This document shows, in pieces, positions 1 to 15,200 of a stretch of DNA of 64,000 nt. This DNA comes from Sipunculus nudus (Eukaryota; Annelida; Sipuncula; Golfingiida; Sipunculidae). Both the position numbers and the translations under genes were made by a program. The notes below the pieces were generated by a model that was not told where the DNA came from, made no database searches, and saw nothing but the letters and a program-made list of their open reading frames with translations. Position 1 is the first letter of the stretch. Each line of letters opens with the position of its first letter. The stretch spans positions 44,843,695 to 44,907,694 of the forward strand of contig CM049316.1 of the NCBI GenBank assembly GCA_026874595.1. Direction: 5' to 3'.

Positions 1-18
1 AACGGTTCATCACAGGAT

Positions 19-24
19 TTTATT
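19..24 (-). terminator. Possible polyadenylation signal of zinc-finger gene
   Basis: AATAAA on the minus strand, about 210 bases past the proposed stop. In an AT-rich genome this hexamer is common, so it is weak evidence. Confidence 0.25.
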
Positions 25-230
25 TTATAATCATTTTCACATGTACAAATTAACAGTAGCTAAACTGTGAAGGAATTTGTAATAAACTTAGTAATACTTG
101 AGCACTTATTTGCCGCCTAGTGTGTGATGTGGTACACATCCGGCGCATAACCCATGAGGCTGTTCTCTGAATAGCTGTGACATCATGTGAATGGCCATGG
201 GTGGGAGGAAAATGTAGGACAAATAACCAC

Positions 231-266
231 CTAGTGCCCATTATGGCTGCTTTGATTGTATACTGC
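231..266 (-). CDS. Zinc-finger gene, possible terminal exon
   Basis: After acceptor CCTTCAG at 267-273, phase 0 reads 11 codons to TAG at 233-231. It is supported only by phase, a moderate pyrimidine tract and an AATAAA on the minus strand at 24-19. A different terminal exon, inside or beyond the window, is equally possible. Confidence 0.3.
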   Translation of the reverse strand, partial: AVYNQSSHNGH

Positions 267-3200
267 CTGAAGGTTGAGGAATAGTTCAAAATTGACCAAA
301 AGACCAGGGAGGAAAAGCAAAGACATTGTTAGTGATATAAAGTATAAACCGTACCTTTGATCAACTGTAATTCACTATGTTTATAATTGCTTGTTATTTT
401 CCCTGACTAGCATTTTCTCATATAGCTCCCAAGCTCCTCATAATCCCTCCTGATTTCCAAAAGGACTTGGCCATGTACATACCCTGATTTACATCATATC
501 CTTTACTCCTCCAGGGTTACAATATTACTTGTAGTTTGCACTGACTTACAATATTACCTGTAATTCTCACAAGTTTTCAATATTACCTGTAACTCAAGCT
601 AGTTTACAATATTACCTATAATTCTCTCTGGTTTGAACTGTTACTTGTAATTATCTATGATTTACATTGTTGTCTGCAATTGGTATTTAACAACCTGCTT
701 CACCCCGGTTTAACCTTTAATCATCTCTGGTTTACAATAATTTTCTATAGTGCAATACCCCCAGTTTATATTGATACTAAAAATTGAGACTTGTTTATAT
801 TATTGCCTAAATTATGACTGATTTGAAGTAATGGACCCCTAGCCTAAGTAATAAGCCTCCCAGTAAGGCTTACAAGCACTCTATACAAAATACAGGTGTG
901 CGAGCGAGGATACAGATTTTTAGATAAATCATAAACAGTAATACTTCATTGTGTCGAACTTGCTTAAGTCGAATACCTCGCTTATTTCGATGTTACAGTC
1001 TTGATATTCTGGACAACTAGTTAAATTATTACCAAATAAAACCCTCTTGTGTCGAACCTCCGATGTGTCGAAGTTTTCTGAGGGTCCCCTCAACTTTGAC
1101 AAAACGAGGTTTCACTTTAATTAGCTTAAAATAAACAAACCTGGGTCTTTACCTGGGCGTGTGAACCATTTAAAACAAGTTAAAACAAAAAAAATGTAAC
1201 TAGCAACAAGTCCCAATTGGAGCCATAATTTTTCTGTTTTAGTCATAGATGGTACTATTCTAGGGACCAGGCTTATGCCTGTAAATCTTATGCTTGGATT
1301 ACCATAATGAATGAGCCTGAAACCTAACAACCAATCAGAAGGAGGACTTGGCTTCTCCCTGTGACCTTGACCCAAACCAACATGTCAAAACTTGCTACAG
1401 TTGCTAGCATAGCTTCCTAACTGATAATATGTTTCATTTTCTTATTTGGGCAGGACAACAAGAAAGGTGTCATAGTTAAGGGTTTGTTCGCCAGATCATG
1501 TCTTGTTATGTGGCCTAGGGGGGACATTTAGTAAAATCATACATGGCACCACTAGAATTGAATGCAGCGCTCTCCGTATCAGTATAGAGATGGATACTGC
1601 CTCTAATGGACCCTAGGCTGAGCACACACTCCTGACATTCTACCAGGTCATCCAGTCAGTCACATGACCATGATTGTCAGAGTACAAATACAGGGACATC
1701 TGGCAGTACCAATACAATGTCTGGCTTTGTATTGCAGTGTATCAGTGTACAACCCTTGTTATTACCTGTAATTCTCCCTGTGGGACATGTGACTGTGCAT
1801 CTTCTACTGGTACGATCTGTGTAACCTGTCCTCCCTCCAGCAAGTCCACATTCTCCAGCTGAATATGATGACGTACCTGAAGAAGAATATCAAGTAAACA
1901 TTATACTGCATTCCTTTCTGCTTGCATGAGATCATATCACGCTTGCTTCATTTTAAACAAATGTTTATAAATTCTGACTGGTTGCCATATATACTTACTC
2001 AAAATACTTAAAGCCAGCTATTCACCTGCCTTATCTTTCAAATTTATGTGATGTATTGTTTACTCTGTGAACCTGTACATATTAATGACCTGTACGTAAC
2101 CTGCTAAAAAAGGTCCTTATAATGCCCGTCATGGATGTCTGACCCGTTTTATCTACAAGTTGTTGGTCACATGTGCCCATGTTGACAAACAGAAAAACCA
2201 TGTAACTGAAAGTTCTTGGTTGCTTATGTGCAGAAGTTGAAAGGTAACAAACGCCATTTGCAAAACTCTGGTTTGACTAATTTGTCACTAGAGGTCCTTG
2301 TTGAATGTGTTTAGAATAATTTGGCAGCCCCCCTCCCCCCTCCAGATGTTATAAACACATTGATATGAACAATATGAACAGCCTGTGTACTGTGGGATGG
2401 GCATTTTCTGGCCTATTTTCATTAAAGGATCTAGAAATTATCTTTAGTTAATAGATGCCAGATATCAGAAGAGGCCGTTTTAAACATATTGCTTTTGAAG
2501 CAGTTCAGTATAGTGGAAATCTATGCAGTTTTTTTTACATTTTAGTAATAATTCAAATAATTTTAAACAAGGCCTACATGCCTAATGCGAACCTGTATAT
2601 TGGGAAATAATGGACCATTACTTTTCATGTATATGAACAATGCAAGTACTAAACATTTTGAATAAGAAACAATTACACAAACATCACTGCTGAAATTCTG
2701 GCATGGGTGCACACAACACAAAAACAATTGTAGCTGGCACCACCAGTCTTGTATACTTCGAAGCTATCAGAGATATACACATATGCCAATTTTCAGACTG
2801 ATATATCAAACCCCTCCTGAGAAATAAGCAGGGACACACATTGAGCAAAAATTATTGTAGGTGGCACCACCAGTCTTGTATACGACAAAGCTATTTGATA
2901 TGTATAAATATGCCCAATTTCAGGCTGATATATCAAATTCCTCTGTAGAAATAAGCAGGCACATACACTGTGCAAAAGTCAATGTACCTGGCACCACCTG
3001 TCTTGTAAATGAGAATACCATCAAAGACGCATAGACAGGTCAATATATCAGTCCAATACATCAAACTTCCCCAGAGTTTGATGCACTGGGCTGACAAGGC
3101 TTAGGTGAGTAAGGCAGTTGCCCCGGAGTGACCTGTGACAAATTGCTGCCTCAAGCTACTGCACTGAGTGAACTCTTGACCTGCACCTGGCTAGACTGAG

Positions 3201-6200
3201 TGAACTTTTGACCTGTACCTGGCTGCACTGAGTGAACTCTTGACCTGTTGCATAATCTGACACAGTTGGCAGTCTGCCAAAGCTATAAATAGATTCAGGC
3301 TGAACTCTGGTGCCAAATATGATGCAGTGAGCAGTCTGCCAAAGCTATGAATAGAATGCAGCTACTGCACTGAGTGAACTCTTGACAAATACCTGGCTGC
3401 ACTTCTTCCAATCCTGGCACTGTGCCAAAACTATTTATAGAGCTGACATCATCTTGGCTAATGGCCTACATCAAGGCACTGGCAATCTGCCAATGGTAAA
3501 CCAAGTGCTGCCATCTGAACACAAAAGTGGTCCCTACTTGAAATAACTTTGAAATTTATTTTCCCAATACAAAATGCTTTTAAGCTGACTCTTTATAAAA
3601 AAGAAATCAGGAATATATGTAAATTTATTACGGATGCATACTGAATGCAAAATTAAAATACAGATATATCTCACTGATGGAAAATTCTTGAATTAAGTTG
3701 AGTAGGGATACCAATTATTTATAATCCATGTACATTTGTCTTTATATAGCCACAGAGAGCTGAATATCCATGATTGTAACATTCCTGGTATGATGAATAA
3801 CTTAAATCATAAATCTAAATTTTTTTAAAAGCTTTTAAAAACTTTCTTGTCAAAATTAACCAAAGATAACCTGAAACCTAATGGCTAGTGGCATGATGTA
3901 ATAGATGCTGATAAAGTGGTCCCAGACTTTATGTAACAGCATCACACAGCTAACATATATGGTAAAATGACTCAATTCAATCTCCAAAATTCAGCCAAAA
4001 ATCATTCATGTGGAACCATTAATGACAATTATTATAAGAATTATTGTAGGAATTATTCTTGTAAAATATTTAACAAACTGGCTTCAGTGGCATCAGATGA
4101 AAAAATGTTTCGCATGTTTATAACTCATATAGGACGATACAGCAAACTGGCCAAGTTCAGTTTCCTGTAACTCAGCCAAAAAGCACTTAACCAAAACCAT
4201 TTGAACAAATTTGAATTATCAACATCTGAGGATAATTAATGTGTGAGATTTAAGAATTTGGCCCAGTGGTTTTTGAGTAGAAGATCTTTGTAGCCACTGA
4301 GCTAAAATGGGCTGTTATGGCTTATGACAAAATTCAGCTTCCCATAACTTAGCCAAAAGTCACTGAAAAAAGACCATTTGAACAAACTTCAGAAAGCACT
4401 ACCCTAGGATCATTTCTGTGCGATATTAAAAATTTTGGCCATATGGTTTCAGAGGAGAAGTTTTTTGTAGCCCTCAGTGTGATTCAGGCACTGATGACCC
4501 TGAACAAGAAAGGCCGATGCAGGTGGCGCCACCAATACCTCAATTTCAGATATGACTTATGTGACCAACATTGGCATAAAATTTGGTGATGATAGCTACA
4601 GCTGTTCCTGAGATTTAAATTTTAATATGCTTTTTTGCACAGTTAACAAAGTTCAACCTCCTGTATCTTGGCCAAACATCTCCGAACTGGAACCATTCGA
4701 ACAAACTTGAGAAAGATTGTTCAAGGGATCATTTCTGTGAAATATTCGACAATTTGGCTGGACAGTTTCCAAGAGGTTTTTAAAGCTTTTTTTAGCTTTT
4801 TCCCTATAAAATCTAAGAAAATGCAGTTAGAAAAAAAAATAAACAAAATCCAATATAGTTTTTTGGATGACTGATTATTTGCAAAAAATTTGGTGATGCT
4901 AGCTCCTGCCGTTTTTGAGATAGCTATGGTTAATGTACAGACGACGCACGATGTACAACAGACGACATACGATGGACGCCGCCGCACCATCGCTTAAGCT
5001 CACAGGTTCGCTAAAAAGGCAAAAAACGGTTCAGTTGGAGACAAATGTAAAATTAACAGTCAACATATCTGAATGAGGCATTAAATTTTGAGATTAGCAA
5101 AATATTAAAGTTCTACCAAGATGTTTCTTGAGTTGATGCACATTTGACAGAGCCTTGTACACAGGTACTGAATTATCCTGTTTAATATATTTTGTCTTAT
5201 TGCCCTGGTAATGGTTAGAATTATATCACTCTGCTTTATCACAAGATATAATAAATACAGGAGACATTATTTATAGACAGTCCATACAGGATTAATGTGT
5301 GTGAGCCCCTGTCACATACTGTCAGCCCCTGAATGGAATTCTGCAGATGTACTTAGAGGCAGTTAGCGCCACCCAAAAAAATCTTTAAAAAAACATGGCT
5401 GCATGCTTTACCGTCAACCAAAGCAATGAACACTCTTTCATCCCTGGAACACACAAAGGATATTCACCTTCAGATGGCGCTTCATGTCAGTCAGGTTTCC
5501 GAACATATAATCACAGCTCAGGCATCTGTACACCTTGGCATCTGGAGGCAAGGAACGTGATGAGTTCTGGCTGTTGTTGTACTGGAGACCCTTGTGTTTA
5601 CGGGTATAATGAATCTTGATGTATCCTATAGTGTTTGCTGAATAGTCACAGTGAGCACAGACATATTTCTTAGTTATGTAATGAGTCTCCAGATGGCGCT
5701 TCAGATGACTCTTCTGTGTAGCTGCATAGCTGCATCTGAAATGATAAATATTGATGAAATCAAGGTTATTTTACCTCTTATAGAAATGAGCACATTATGT
5801 TTCCCCATGGTTCATTGGTTAGTCAGTCTGTCAGCAATTTTTTGGGAAAAAGTTATAAATGGATTTTGAAAAAAACATTTTGTGAAAGGTTAGAGTAACA
5901 CAAAAAGAATAATCAATCATATTTTGGAGGTAATCTGGTCATCATTAAGTATTATTTTTAAGGATTAAATATAATTGTGACACAGAGTGTTTCCTTTGTC
6001 CACAGGAAGATCACTCCATCCATAGTCATTAGGGCCAGCATTTGTTAAAGGGGCCTAATCACCTATCTGACCTTTATAATACTAAACTTTATAAAACGTT
6101 TCATAACCAGAATTATCCTAAGTGGATTAATATATACACAGAGCAAGCCAAAACTCACATAAATTCTTTTTCAAAAGGTAGGTGAATGGGCACCTTTAAG

Positions 6201-9200
6201 CAACTGACTTAGTGAACCTGTGCTGCATAGAATAGGGGGAACTTGGCAGTGGTATCAGGTAGTCATTTGACTACACACTCATCTAGTTTAATTAAAGATA
6301 GAACCATGACCTATATGGGGCACTATCTATTGGATGAGTAGCATCAGAACCATATGAAAAAAGTATGACTCATAACTAATTAAGTAATTAGTACTCACTT
6401 TGGGCACTTAAACATTTTTCCATCTTTGTGAGTTCGGACATGCCAGCGGAGTGCCGTCTTGGATTTGTAGGCTTTCCCACATTCATTACAGAGGAATGGT
6501 TTATCCTTGGAGTGTCGTAACATATGGGCTGCCAGGTTGTTCTTGCTGCGACAGGCATGGGGACAAATGTGACATTTAAATGGCTTGACACCCTGGTGGA
6601 TCCAGATGTGCTTCTGAAGATCTGAGCTTGCTCGCAGGAAAAGCCGTGGACAGTATGGACACTTGTATGACCTCTTACCTGAGAGAGAAACAATGTTACA
6701 TTATTTGTAGTATCAAAATCACATAAGGCAAATACCCTTCTGTGTTAAAGTGGCTGTTAATTTCCACACTTTCCCACAAATCCTGAAGAATTTGAAATTA
6801 TTTCACAAAAGGTGTATCACAGCACCATCTAACAGTAACGTTTACAAAAAGACACCTTGTCAAAGTCACTCAGACCTATAGCTATCCTAACATAAAAATG
6901 GGTAATTTGCTAGTTTAAACAAATATTCATCAAGGAGTATGTTGTAATGATCTAAGTTATAAAGTAAATTGTCACCAATCCAATGTCTGAACAACAAACC
7001 ATAAATATGCTGATTGTACACTGGAACCATGATATTATACAACAAACTGTAAGCTTAAATTTGCCATGCAACATCTTTAAATTTAAGCAGAAGCCTCTAG
7101 AGAAGCAAATTATATTTTTTTTTAATTTAAGAAGAAGTCTCTAGGGTAGCATATTATAAAATTAACATGTCAGAAATAAATTTTACATTTTCAGTTACTC
7201 AGCAAGGTGTCTCTGATCTTAAGTCATTGTCCAATATTGACATACTGTAGATTCAGATAATATCATAGGATTAAAATTTTGAAGTTTTTGTACAAAACAC
7301 ATTTTGCAGGGAATTTGAATTTGTGGATAGACAATGAAAATTTTATAAAATCATGGTTATTTATAACTCTATGTGCGCGAGAAAGATGAGAACATATGTT
7401 TACAGGTATTTAACCAGGCGGCTTGACTTAGACGCATATCACACAGTGCACCTGTACTGTGGCCAATCAGATCATGGTTGAGCAATCAAGTTAGACTCAA
7501 GCCTGACAAAGGAATTAATCAGCTGTGTCTGTCACATGCCGGACGATATATTGGCTGTTAGATGAAACACCTTATACATCAGCTATTAGTTATAACAACC
7601 AATCACTCCATGTTCACAGAAAATGTAAACCCTAAATTGTTCTGAGGAAAAATGAAATGGGACTGTTCACATGAAGGTTTTTAAGTTTTTTTTAATCATG
7701 GCGGTAGTCACATTAGGCTTCTGTAAATCCTAGATGGGGCAACGAGACAAAAGCAAGGTTTTTTGGCATTCTATGTGTCAACTATTTGGAGATTTTAAAA
7801 ATAATTAGAAATTGGCTTAATGGGTAGACTAGACAGGAATTTAACTCATCTGAAAATTGGCAGGGCATGCTTTGCATACTAGTATTTTGTGACGCTTACT
7901 TTCACTAACATTTATGTACATTACTACTATATCGGAAATATTCAGAAGAAGTACCGTCTCAGTGTCTTATTAATGGCTCACTTTTATACATGCAACTGTA
8001 GTTTGCAATATTCAGAAGAAACGCTCCTCACATTTGTGTCCCAAGGAAATGCAAATGAGTTTACATGGCCCTTGTCTTTAAGCCAATGTGGAGCGTAAGT
8101 CTTGTTTTATCTCTATTGAAAGAAGGTGGAAAAGGCCAGTTAAAAAAAAAGCTGTGCCTGGGTAAATGTGGGTTACGAACATTGTAACGTGTACCTTTCT
8201 TGTTGTTAACAACTACAGCTTTGTACTATAGAAATGTGTTTTTTTTCATGAATATTTCACCCGAAATGTTGAAAAGAGGAAATGTGAGGATATGTTTTCA
8301 GTTTAAAGTCAAGTTTGATATTGTTTTATTGTAAACATATCAGGGGGCCGTGTCTGTCTGATATTAGAGGAAATAATGGAATTGAAAACAAAATATTTAT
8401 AAATCACAGATTTTTAAAGCAATTTACAGGAAAAGTAATACAGTACATTTATTATATGTATCAATGGCAATCATCAAATAGTGATAAAAATTTTTTTGTT
8501 CTTTTATTGAAAATTAAGACAGCTATAATAACTATAAATAGATGAAGTCGACTACCAGCTGCCGTTAAGGTATTCTCTGACCATGTGATGTTTTTATTGT
8601 TTGAATCATGAATTTGTGGATTACCTTGATCCATGAAAACCCCAAAAATAAAATTACAACTATATTTCTAAATCTACAGTATGTGAGTACTTCATAACTT
8701 TCCCAAGTACTGCTGGCACACCACAGTAGAACAGACTAAAGGGGGTTGTTTTGTCTCACCTATCTTGCCGTGAGGTTTGACAGGTTGCATAACTGTAGCC
8801 TGGAGAATTTCTTCTTTATCCATTTCTGGATGCATGAACGTCAGATGCATCTTCAGCTTCTTCATGCTTCAAACATTAAATTTTAACAATTAAAAAAATC
8901 ATATAAATTCAAATAAAATCTAAATCTTAATATACATCTCAGACAATAGATAGGGGTTTTTCTTGTTCAATAATAGGGGATTTCTTGTTACATATGTTAA
9001 CTTCAATTCTGGGTGAAAATATGTTTACAACACATTTGATTTGTAGATATCTTTTTTTTATCTTTTTTTCATATCTTTGCTACTTCCAAAGTTAGATTAT
9101 TGCAAAAAAATTTATGTTTCTAGCCTAAATTTTTGTTCTATTTATTAACACATAAGCTATATTTACAATGCACATGTATTCAGAGAAAATGTCAATATGG

Positions 9201-12200
9201 TGAATATTCAGGATCACAAAATATAAATAAAGTCCCTGTTATATTGCATACATGTAACAATAGCTAAATGCCTACTAGTTCAACAAGACAGAGCTGTGTA
9301 TCTTTGTTGAGCACAACAGCAGTTTATGATGTGAAAGACAAAAATTACCAATGAGCTGAAATTTTGCAATTCATATGGATAAAATATCCCTCAACTAGAG
9401 GCAGCACCTTCAACCTCCATCAATTTTGTTGGCAGTGGTAAAGATTGGCTTCTGTATATGGAATTTCAATATAATTTCACGAGGAAAGTTTCAAACAGCT
9501 GAATGTGCACAGGTATAAATCACTGAAGCCACCTTTGATCTGGTAGGCAGAGTTGACTTATGGTGCAATCATCAAGTTGGTGAAACATGACCCTTTTTCT
9601 TTAGCTTGGATTAATATATTAACCATGCTTACATATCACATATCAAAGTCTGAGCCTGGTAAAATTCTTGATCTGGTGATCTCTGCAGGGACAGCTTACC
9701 TCTCCATTTTCACGTCACATTTAGGACAGGCTACTTCTGTAGGAATTCGATGTTTTTGTTCATGTCGCCACAGCTGCTGTCTGGTCTCTGCCACATGGTC
9801 ACATTTCGGACACGGGAATGTCAGTCGAATATGCTGTCTCTCTATGTGTCTTTTCAAATTATCCTTTGTTAGGGCACGGAAGTCACACTGATCACATGCA
9901 TATGGACGATCTCCTATAATAAGCAAATCACACAATGAAAGATAAAACAACTAGAGGCTCATTCACTAAATTGATTAAATTCAAAATATTTACTTAACAA
10001 TGTTGGTGTATTTTTTACCTTTTTTAATGAGCAGGTAGATTAAGAGCTCACTATTTCAATGTGTCTTTTTTTGTATTGTACTGATCACTAATAAATACAG
10101 TGCCAACAGATAATACAGTGATGTCAATCTATCCTCTTTTCAAAGTATCATACTTTTTAAGGAAAAAAGTCTTTCATACTTTTTTCAGGTGTTTATACTT
10201 TTTGCTCAAATATCATCTTCTAAAAGGAAATGTTAGACTGATTACACATATATTTCATAACCTGGTAAGAGCAATATATTAACTATGTGACTGTCTCAAT
10301 AATGCCATTTTACGGTGTTGTAAAGGTTAAGGCTCCTAGCTAATGATCAAGAGGTCTTGAGTTTTAATCCCAGTCAGACCCCCAACATGCCAAGACCTTA
10401 GGCAAGGTCCAAACCACAAGTGTGCCTCCGTTCATCCAGCAGTAGAAATGGGTACCTGTAATTACTTGGTAACTAGCGCCAGGTACTAGTGTCCCATCCA
10501 GGAGGTAAGACCCTTCACGCTACAGTAACTTGGATAAGCTCTGGCCTGATGAGCCAGTAGGCTTGGGTGTAAAAGCCCAACAGACTTTACCTTTTTCTTA
10601 TCTCAATAATGGCATTTTACTGAACAAAGAATTGATGTGATCTCACTACTTTCGACAGAATGCCTGTAAATATGAAATACTTAAGTCTTGTGCTATAACT
10701 CACCATATTGCTGTAAATATCAACCCAGAACCTTTTTTTTTAATAAGCGAAACAATTACTACTGTGACTTTTTTCGAACTTTTAAAATTTATTTTGATAC
10801 TTTGTCTTGTAAGATTTATTATTAAAATCTTGAATGGCAGCACAGACAATATGTAACCTGTAAAAAAAAAGACTACCTCAGTGTTCAGTAATTAACAATT
10901 GGGAGTAAGAGGGTGGATCAGTGGTGTACCTGGTAGATCCTGTCACCGTCATTTTAACTTTTGTCAAGTTTTACCAGCAAGTGTCAGGGAATACTGTACC
11001 TGGAATTTGGAATAAATCTGTAGTCTCCATGAAGCTTATTCAAAGAAGCTGAACGTAGTGCCTAACCTCGGAGTATCAGAGCAGCCTTATAGTAAGAGAG
11101 AGTAGCAAATCTTCAGATCGAAATATCCATGTCCATAAGTACTAAAGCAGAACTCTCCCTAGTGCTGATGCAGATTAGGCTAAATGGAAATGCCTCCACA
11201 GACTAAGAACTAGGATAGGTCAATGTAAAGTCGTTCACAAAAAGTGGGGATACCTGGGACAGAAAATGTTAGCTGCATATGCGGTAGTTAACCCCAAACC
11301 ATGGAGCACCCACAGAGATGTCCTCTAACAGAACCAGAATGCAAGGCTGAGAGCCTCACAAAGTTAAATGATTATGCTTAAACCTAGGTTAAACACAATA
11401 TCTAGTGTGTGGATATGATGAACATAATATAATATCAAGTGCTTAGATATGATAAGAAAAAGTTTTGTGTGGAATATAAGGTGTATTATACTTCCATAAG
11501 GAAGGTAATATGTTTTCCTATTGGTTCCTTGGTTGGTTAATTGGGTGGTTTGTATGTCAGCAACTTATGCAAAAAGTTAAAACAAGATTTTAAAGAAAAT
11601 TTGTGAAGGGTACGGGTAATGCCAAAGGAACAACCATTTAAATTTTGGAGGTTATCAGGATCAGCAAAATATATTTTTAAGTCAAATGATTATACACCAT
11701 TTGGACACGGGGTGAATTCTGATCCAATGCAAGACAGCTCCATTCATAGATATTGAGGTCAGCATTTGCAAAGGAACTGACCATGCAGGTGAATCTGTTT
11801 CTGAAGTGTAACATCGTGTATAATATAAGAATGCTTGGGGGAATATTGCAGGGTCGGGGTATCCAGGTACTTGTACAACCACACACAGATCTAGTTGTAA
11901 CATACAAACATCATTTTTACCTGTATGTATGCGGTAGTGGGATTCATGATCACTTTTAGAGTAGAAGAGTCGTCCACAAACTTCACATTCTTCCTCCCCG
12001 AACATCAAACGAATCTTCTGAAAGATGTCCACCGTCATTGGTCGATACCTCAGGCGCTTGAACAGGTGCTCATTAACAAACTCCTCCTCTGTTCCAGTAT
12101 CTACCGGCTCCGGTTCAAAGGTACCTTCAGAGCCCTCTGGTGGCATAGTGGTGTCACTAAGGTTAATCTGCCCTTCTTGTGTAATGGTGTTCTCAAGCTC

Positions 12201-15200
12201 AATACCAAGGTTAGTTAAATTTGTGGTTGTTGTTGGCATGGAAACTGAAGGCTGGGAGTCTTCTTTGACATCTTTATTATGATAAGAATGTAAAAGTTTA
12301 CCAACAATACATTGTTTAAGATCTACCAGAATGACTAACGAATAGGCAAGCAATACCCATAAAGTTTACCAAATCTCTGGTTTTTCATTTTAAAGTGACC
12401 ACCTTATCTCCTTACATCTGCAGTTTTGCTTTGGTTGCTTTTGCAAATTATCAAATATTTGATGTCATTACATCTGTGTCTGGGTGTCCCACATGATATA
12501 AAAAAAACAGTTAAAGTTTGAACACCTAAAGAAAACAGTCTACAATCCATTCTAATGAATATTATCATGATATAAGAAAGCAATTAACTTGATGATAATT
12601 ATTGTGAGAAATTAAAAGTACTTATTATTAATAAACAATATCATTTCATGACTGCTCTTCTCTTTAATTTATGTTAGACAAAATTGTATCGTATACATTT
12701 TAATTCACAAATATGTAGAAATGAAGCACATATAAGTATCTCACTTATTCCAAGTATTATATGGCTGTGTCAACGACAAAAAAATAAACTTGGGGTAAAA
12801 CATAACCTTGCCTAGTGACAGAAATAGCAAAATTCAATATTTGCAAAAACAATTAGCTCAATGGTTAATCAAAATATCTTCACTGAAATAGTTATTGGAG
12901 TCCAGATGCATTTTCTGTCTCATGCATTCTGAACAATTGTTTTACTGAAATATCATAATTTTCTTTTAATTTCTGACCTAGGTACAAAGAATCAGATTTC
13001 CAACCTGAAGGCTGACTTGTTGTTTCAGCCTCTGGTTCTGCGCTCCTCTCACTGGGTGTACTCTTTTCAGCGATCTCATTCTGTGTCTCGTTGACGAGAG
13101 ATGGTAGCGTGCCTACAGCGGCCTCTGGCTCAGGCAGGTAGAGACTGTTATCAATACATTTACTGAACAACTCATCTAGAGTTAATGGCAGCATGTCTTT
13201 CTCATGTTTGGATGTTAAATGCTGGTTCAACCTTATGGTGCTAGGAAATTTACTGTTACAAAGCACACATCTGTATATAGTCCGATGTTTCTGCATGTGT
13301 CGTTCCATGTATATTCTACGACTGACAGTGTAACCACAGAGCTCACAAGATTGTATACTTGGATCAGTTCGGATTTTGTGTACAAAAAGATGTCTATCAC
13401 GGTCATTTTTCTTTTTGAATTTTCTGTTACACACAGGGCACTGGTGGAGAACAGCAACACCACGTTCCTGGGTGGTTCCACTGAGTTTACTCAACAGGTC
13501 TCGGCCCGTTTTAGTCTTGTGGTACTGCCGTATGTGGTTAATGAGAGACTTGGGGGTGCTGTAGGACTTTTTACAGATTCCGCATTTCGGACGTTCGCCT
13601 GTGTGAGTTGCCTGGTGCTCCACAAGGTGGCCTCTATTCACCGACGTAAAGCTGCAGATGTGACATCGATAAACCTGGCCAGTATGCTTCCTAACATGGG
13701 TGTACAGATTACCTGCAATCGAGAGTAAAATCTTAGAGTCATAGTTCAATGATGATGGTTCACTAGGAAAAATCAACACAATCTGCCGAAGTAAATTCTT
13801 TGGCTATCCTGGATGTGAGACTTTGTGTAGAATCAAGAATATATACCCCTTTGTGTGTCATATAATTTTGGTAGGCACATCAGTTTGGTCTTTTAAACAG
13901 ACAGGAGGTTGCACTACCCTGGCAGCTAGCAAATTTTATTCATTAGCATGAACTAAATACGGCACATTGTGAAAGAATACCTTTTATTCAATATTCATTA
14001 GGCCCCAGGGATGTCTTCTAGTTTGGCACACATACAGTTCAGATATATCTGACAGGGGTCACAAATTGTTATACAGGTAAAACACCAGAAGATATATATG
14101 TTCACACATGTATTTCTTTCACAGCTTAAAAAAATACTGCTGGGCATGCACTAACGTTTTTCAGTCATGTGCTGGGCAGCAGGAAAGGCTGCAGGGAGTG
14201 CTTGCCCACTGCTGCCTGGCATGAGCTCATTCCTGGCACATTGTAATTTTGTATCATTCATCAGTGTGCTGAATGTTATGTTAAACAAATAAATAAATAC
14301 AAGCATTTACTGTTTGTTGTATGTGATTACATGGCAATCTGAGAATTTTGGATGACTTCTGACATATAAGGTAAGAGTTGGGGGTGGGTTTGAGCTAAAT
14401 TTGGGTGTGTATTTTGGTAGAGACTTTAGTGGAAGTAGTATGTGGGAATCAATTGCTTAAACATTCTGAACAAAAATGGGGTGTGTATTCTTATGAGGCA
14501 GCATATTCTGTTCAGAACTATATGGTAAATATATATATATATATATATTTACACACACCTCTTGTCTGTGCTACTCATTTCAAAATTGTTACAACTATAA
14601 GGTTTTAAAAAAATCAGGTATGTTCCCAGGCTGTATATGTTCATTGTAATTCAAGGTGAGATACAAAATATTTCAAAGTAAACACAGAAAAGTCTGTAAT
14701 TTTAATTATTAATATATTTTATTTCCAATATATAGATTTATTCTCTGATTATTTGGTGGATGATTACATTGACCCCCCCCCCTTTCTAAAAGGGGATATA
14801 TACCCCATCCTCCCTTTATCAACACCCCTGTTTTCTACTTCAAGTGCAAGAATGTGAAATATTTGAAGAAGCAAATTTGGAACCTCAAGATACAGCTTAT
14901 AATTATCCTTCTCACCCTGAAAAGGGATTTTTTCTCACTTTTCAAACATTAAATGGACTGTAAGAAACTCAGTCTTTTAAATAAGCAAATTTCTTGTATT
15001 AAGGGCCTGAAATAATAAGTCAGTTCAGCAATTGGAATTATTTATATGGTGATTACATTGAATAAAATCATGGCTGATAATATAACTGTAATAAAGTGAA
15101 CAAACTGCAGTATTATTATTTGACAGAATAATCTATATAATATTGCTCTTAACTGTTGTCTTGCCAGATATTTTAGAATCTTACATACTTATTATTTCAA

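Noticed and set aside
1121-1375. 84-codon minus-strand frame as a zinc-finger gene exon
   Set aside because: No fingers, no compatible splice phase and no familiar residues; the hydrophobic stretch looks fortuitous.
13219-13728. 169-codon plus-strand frame
   Set aside because: Antisense shadow of the six-finger exon; its open length comes from the finger codons.
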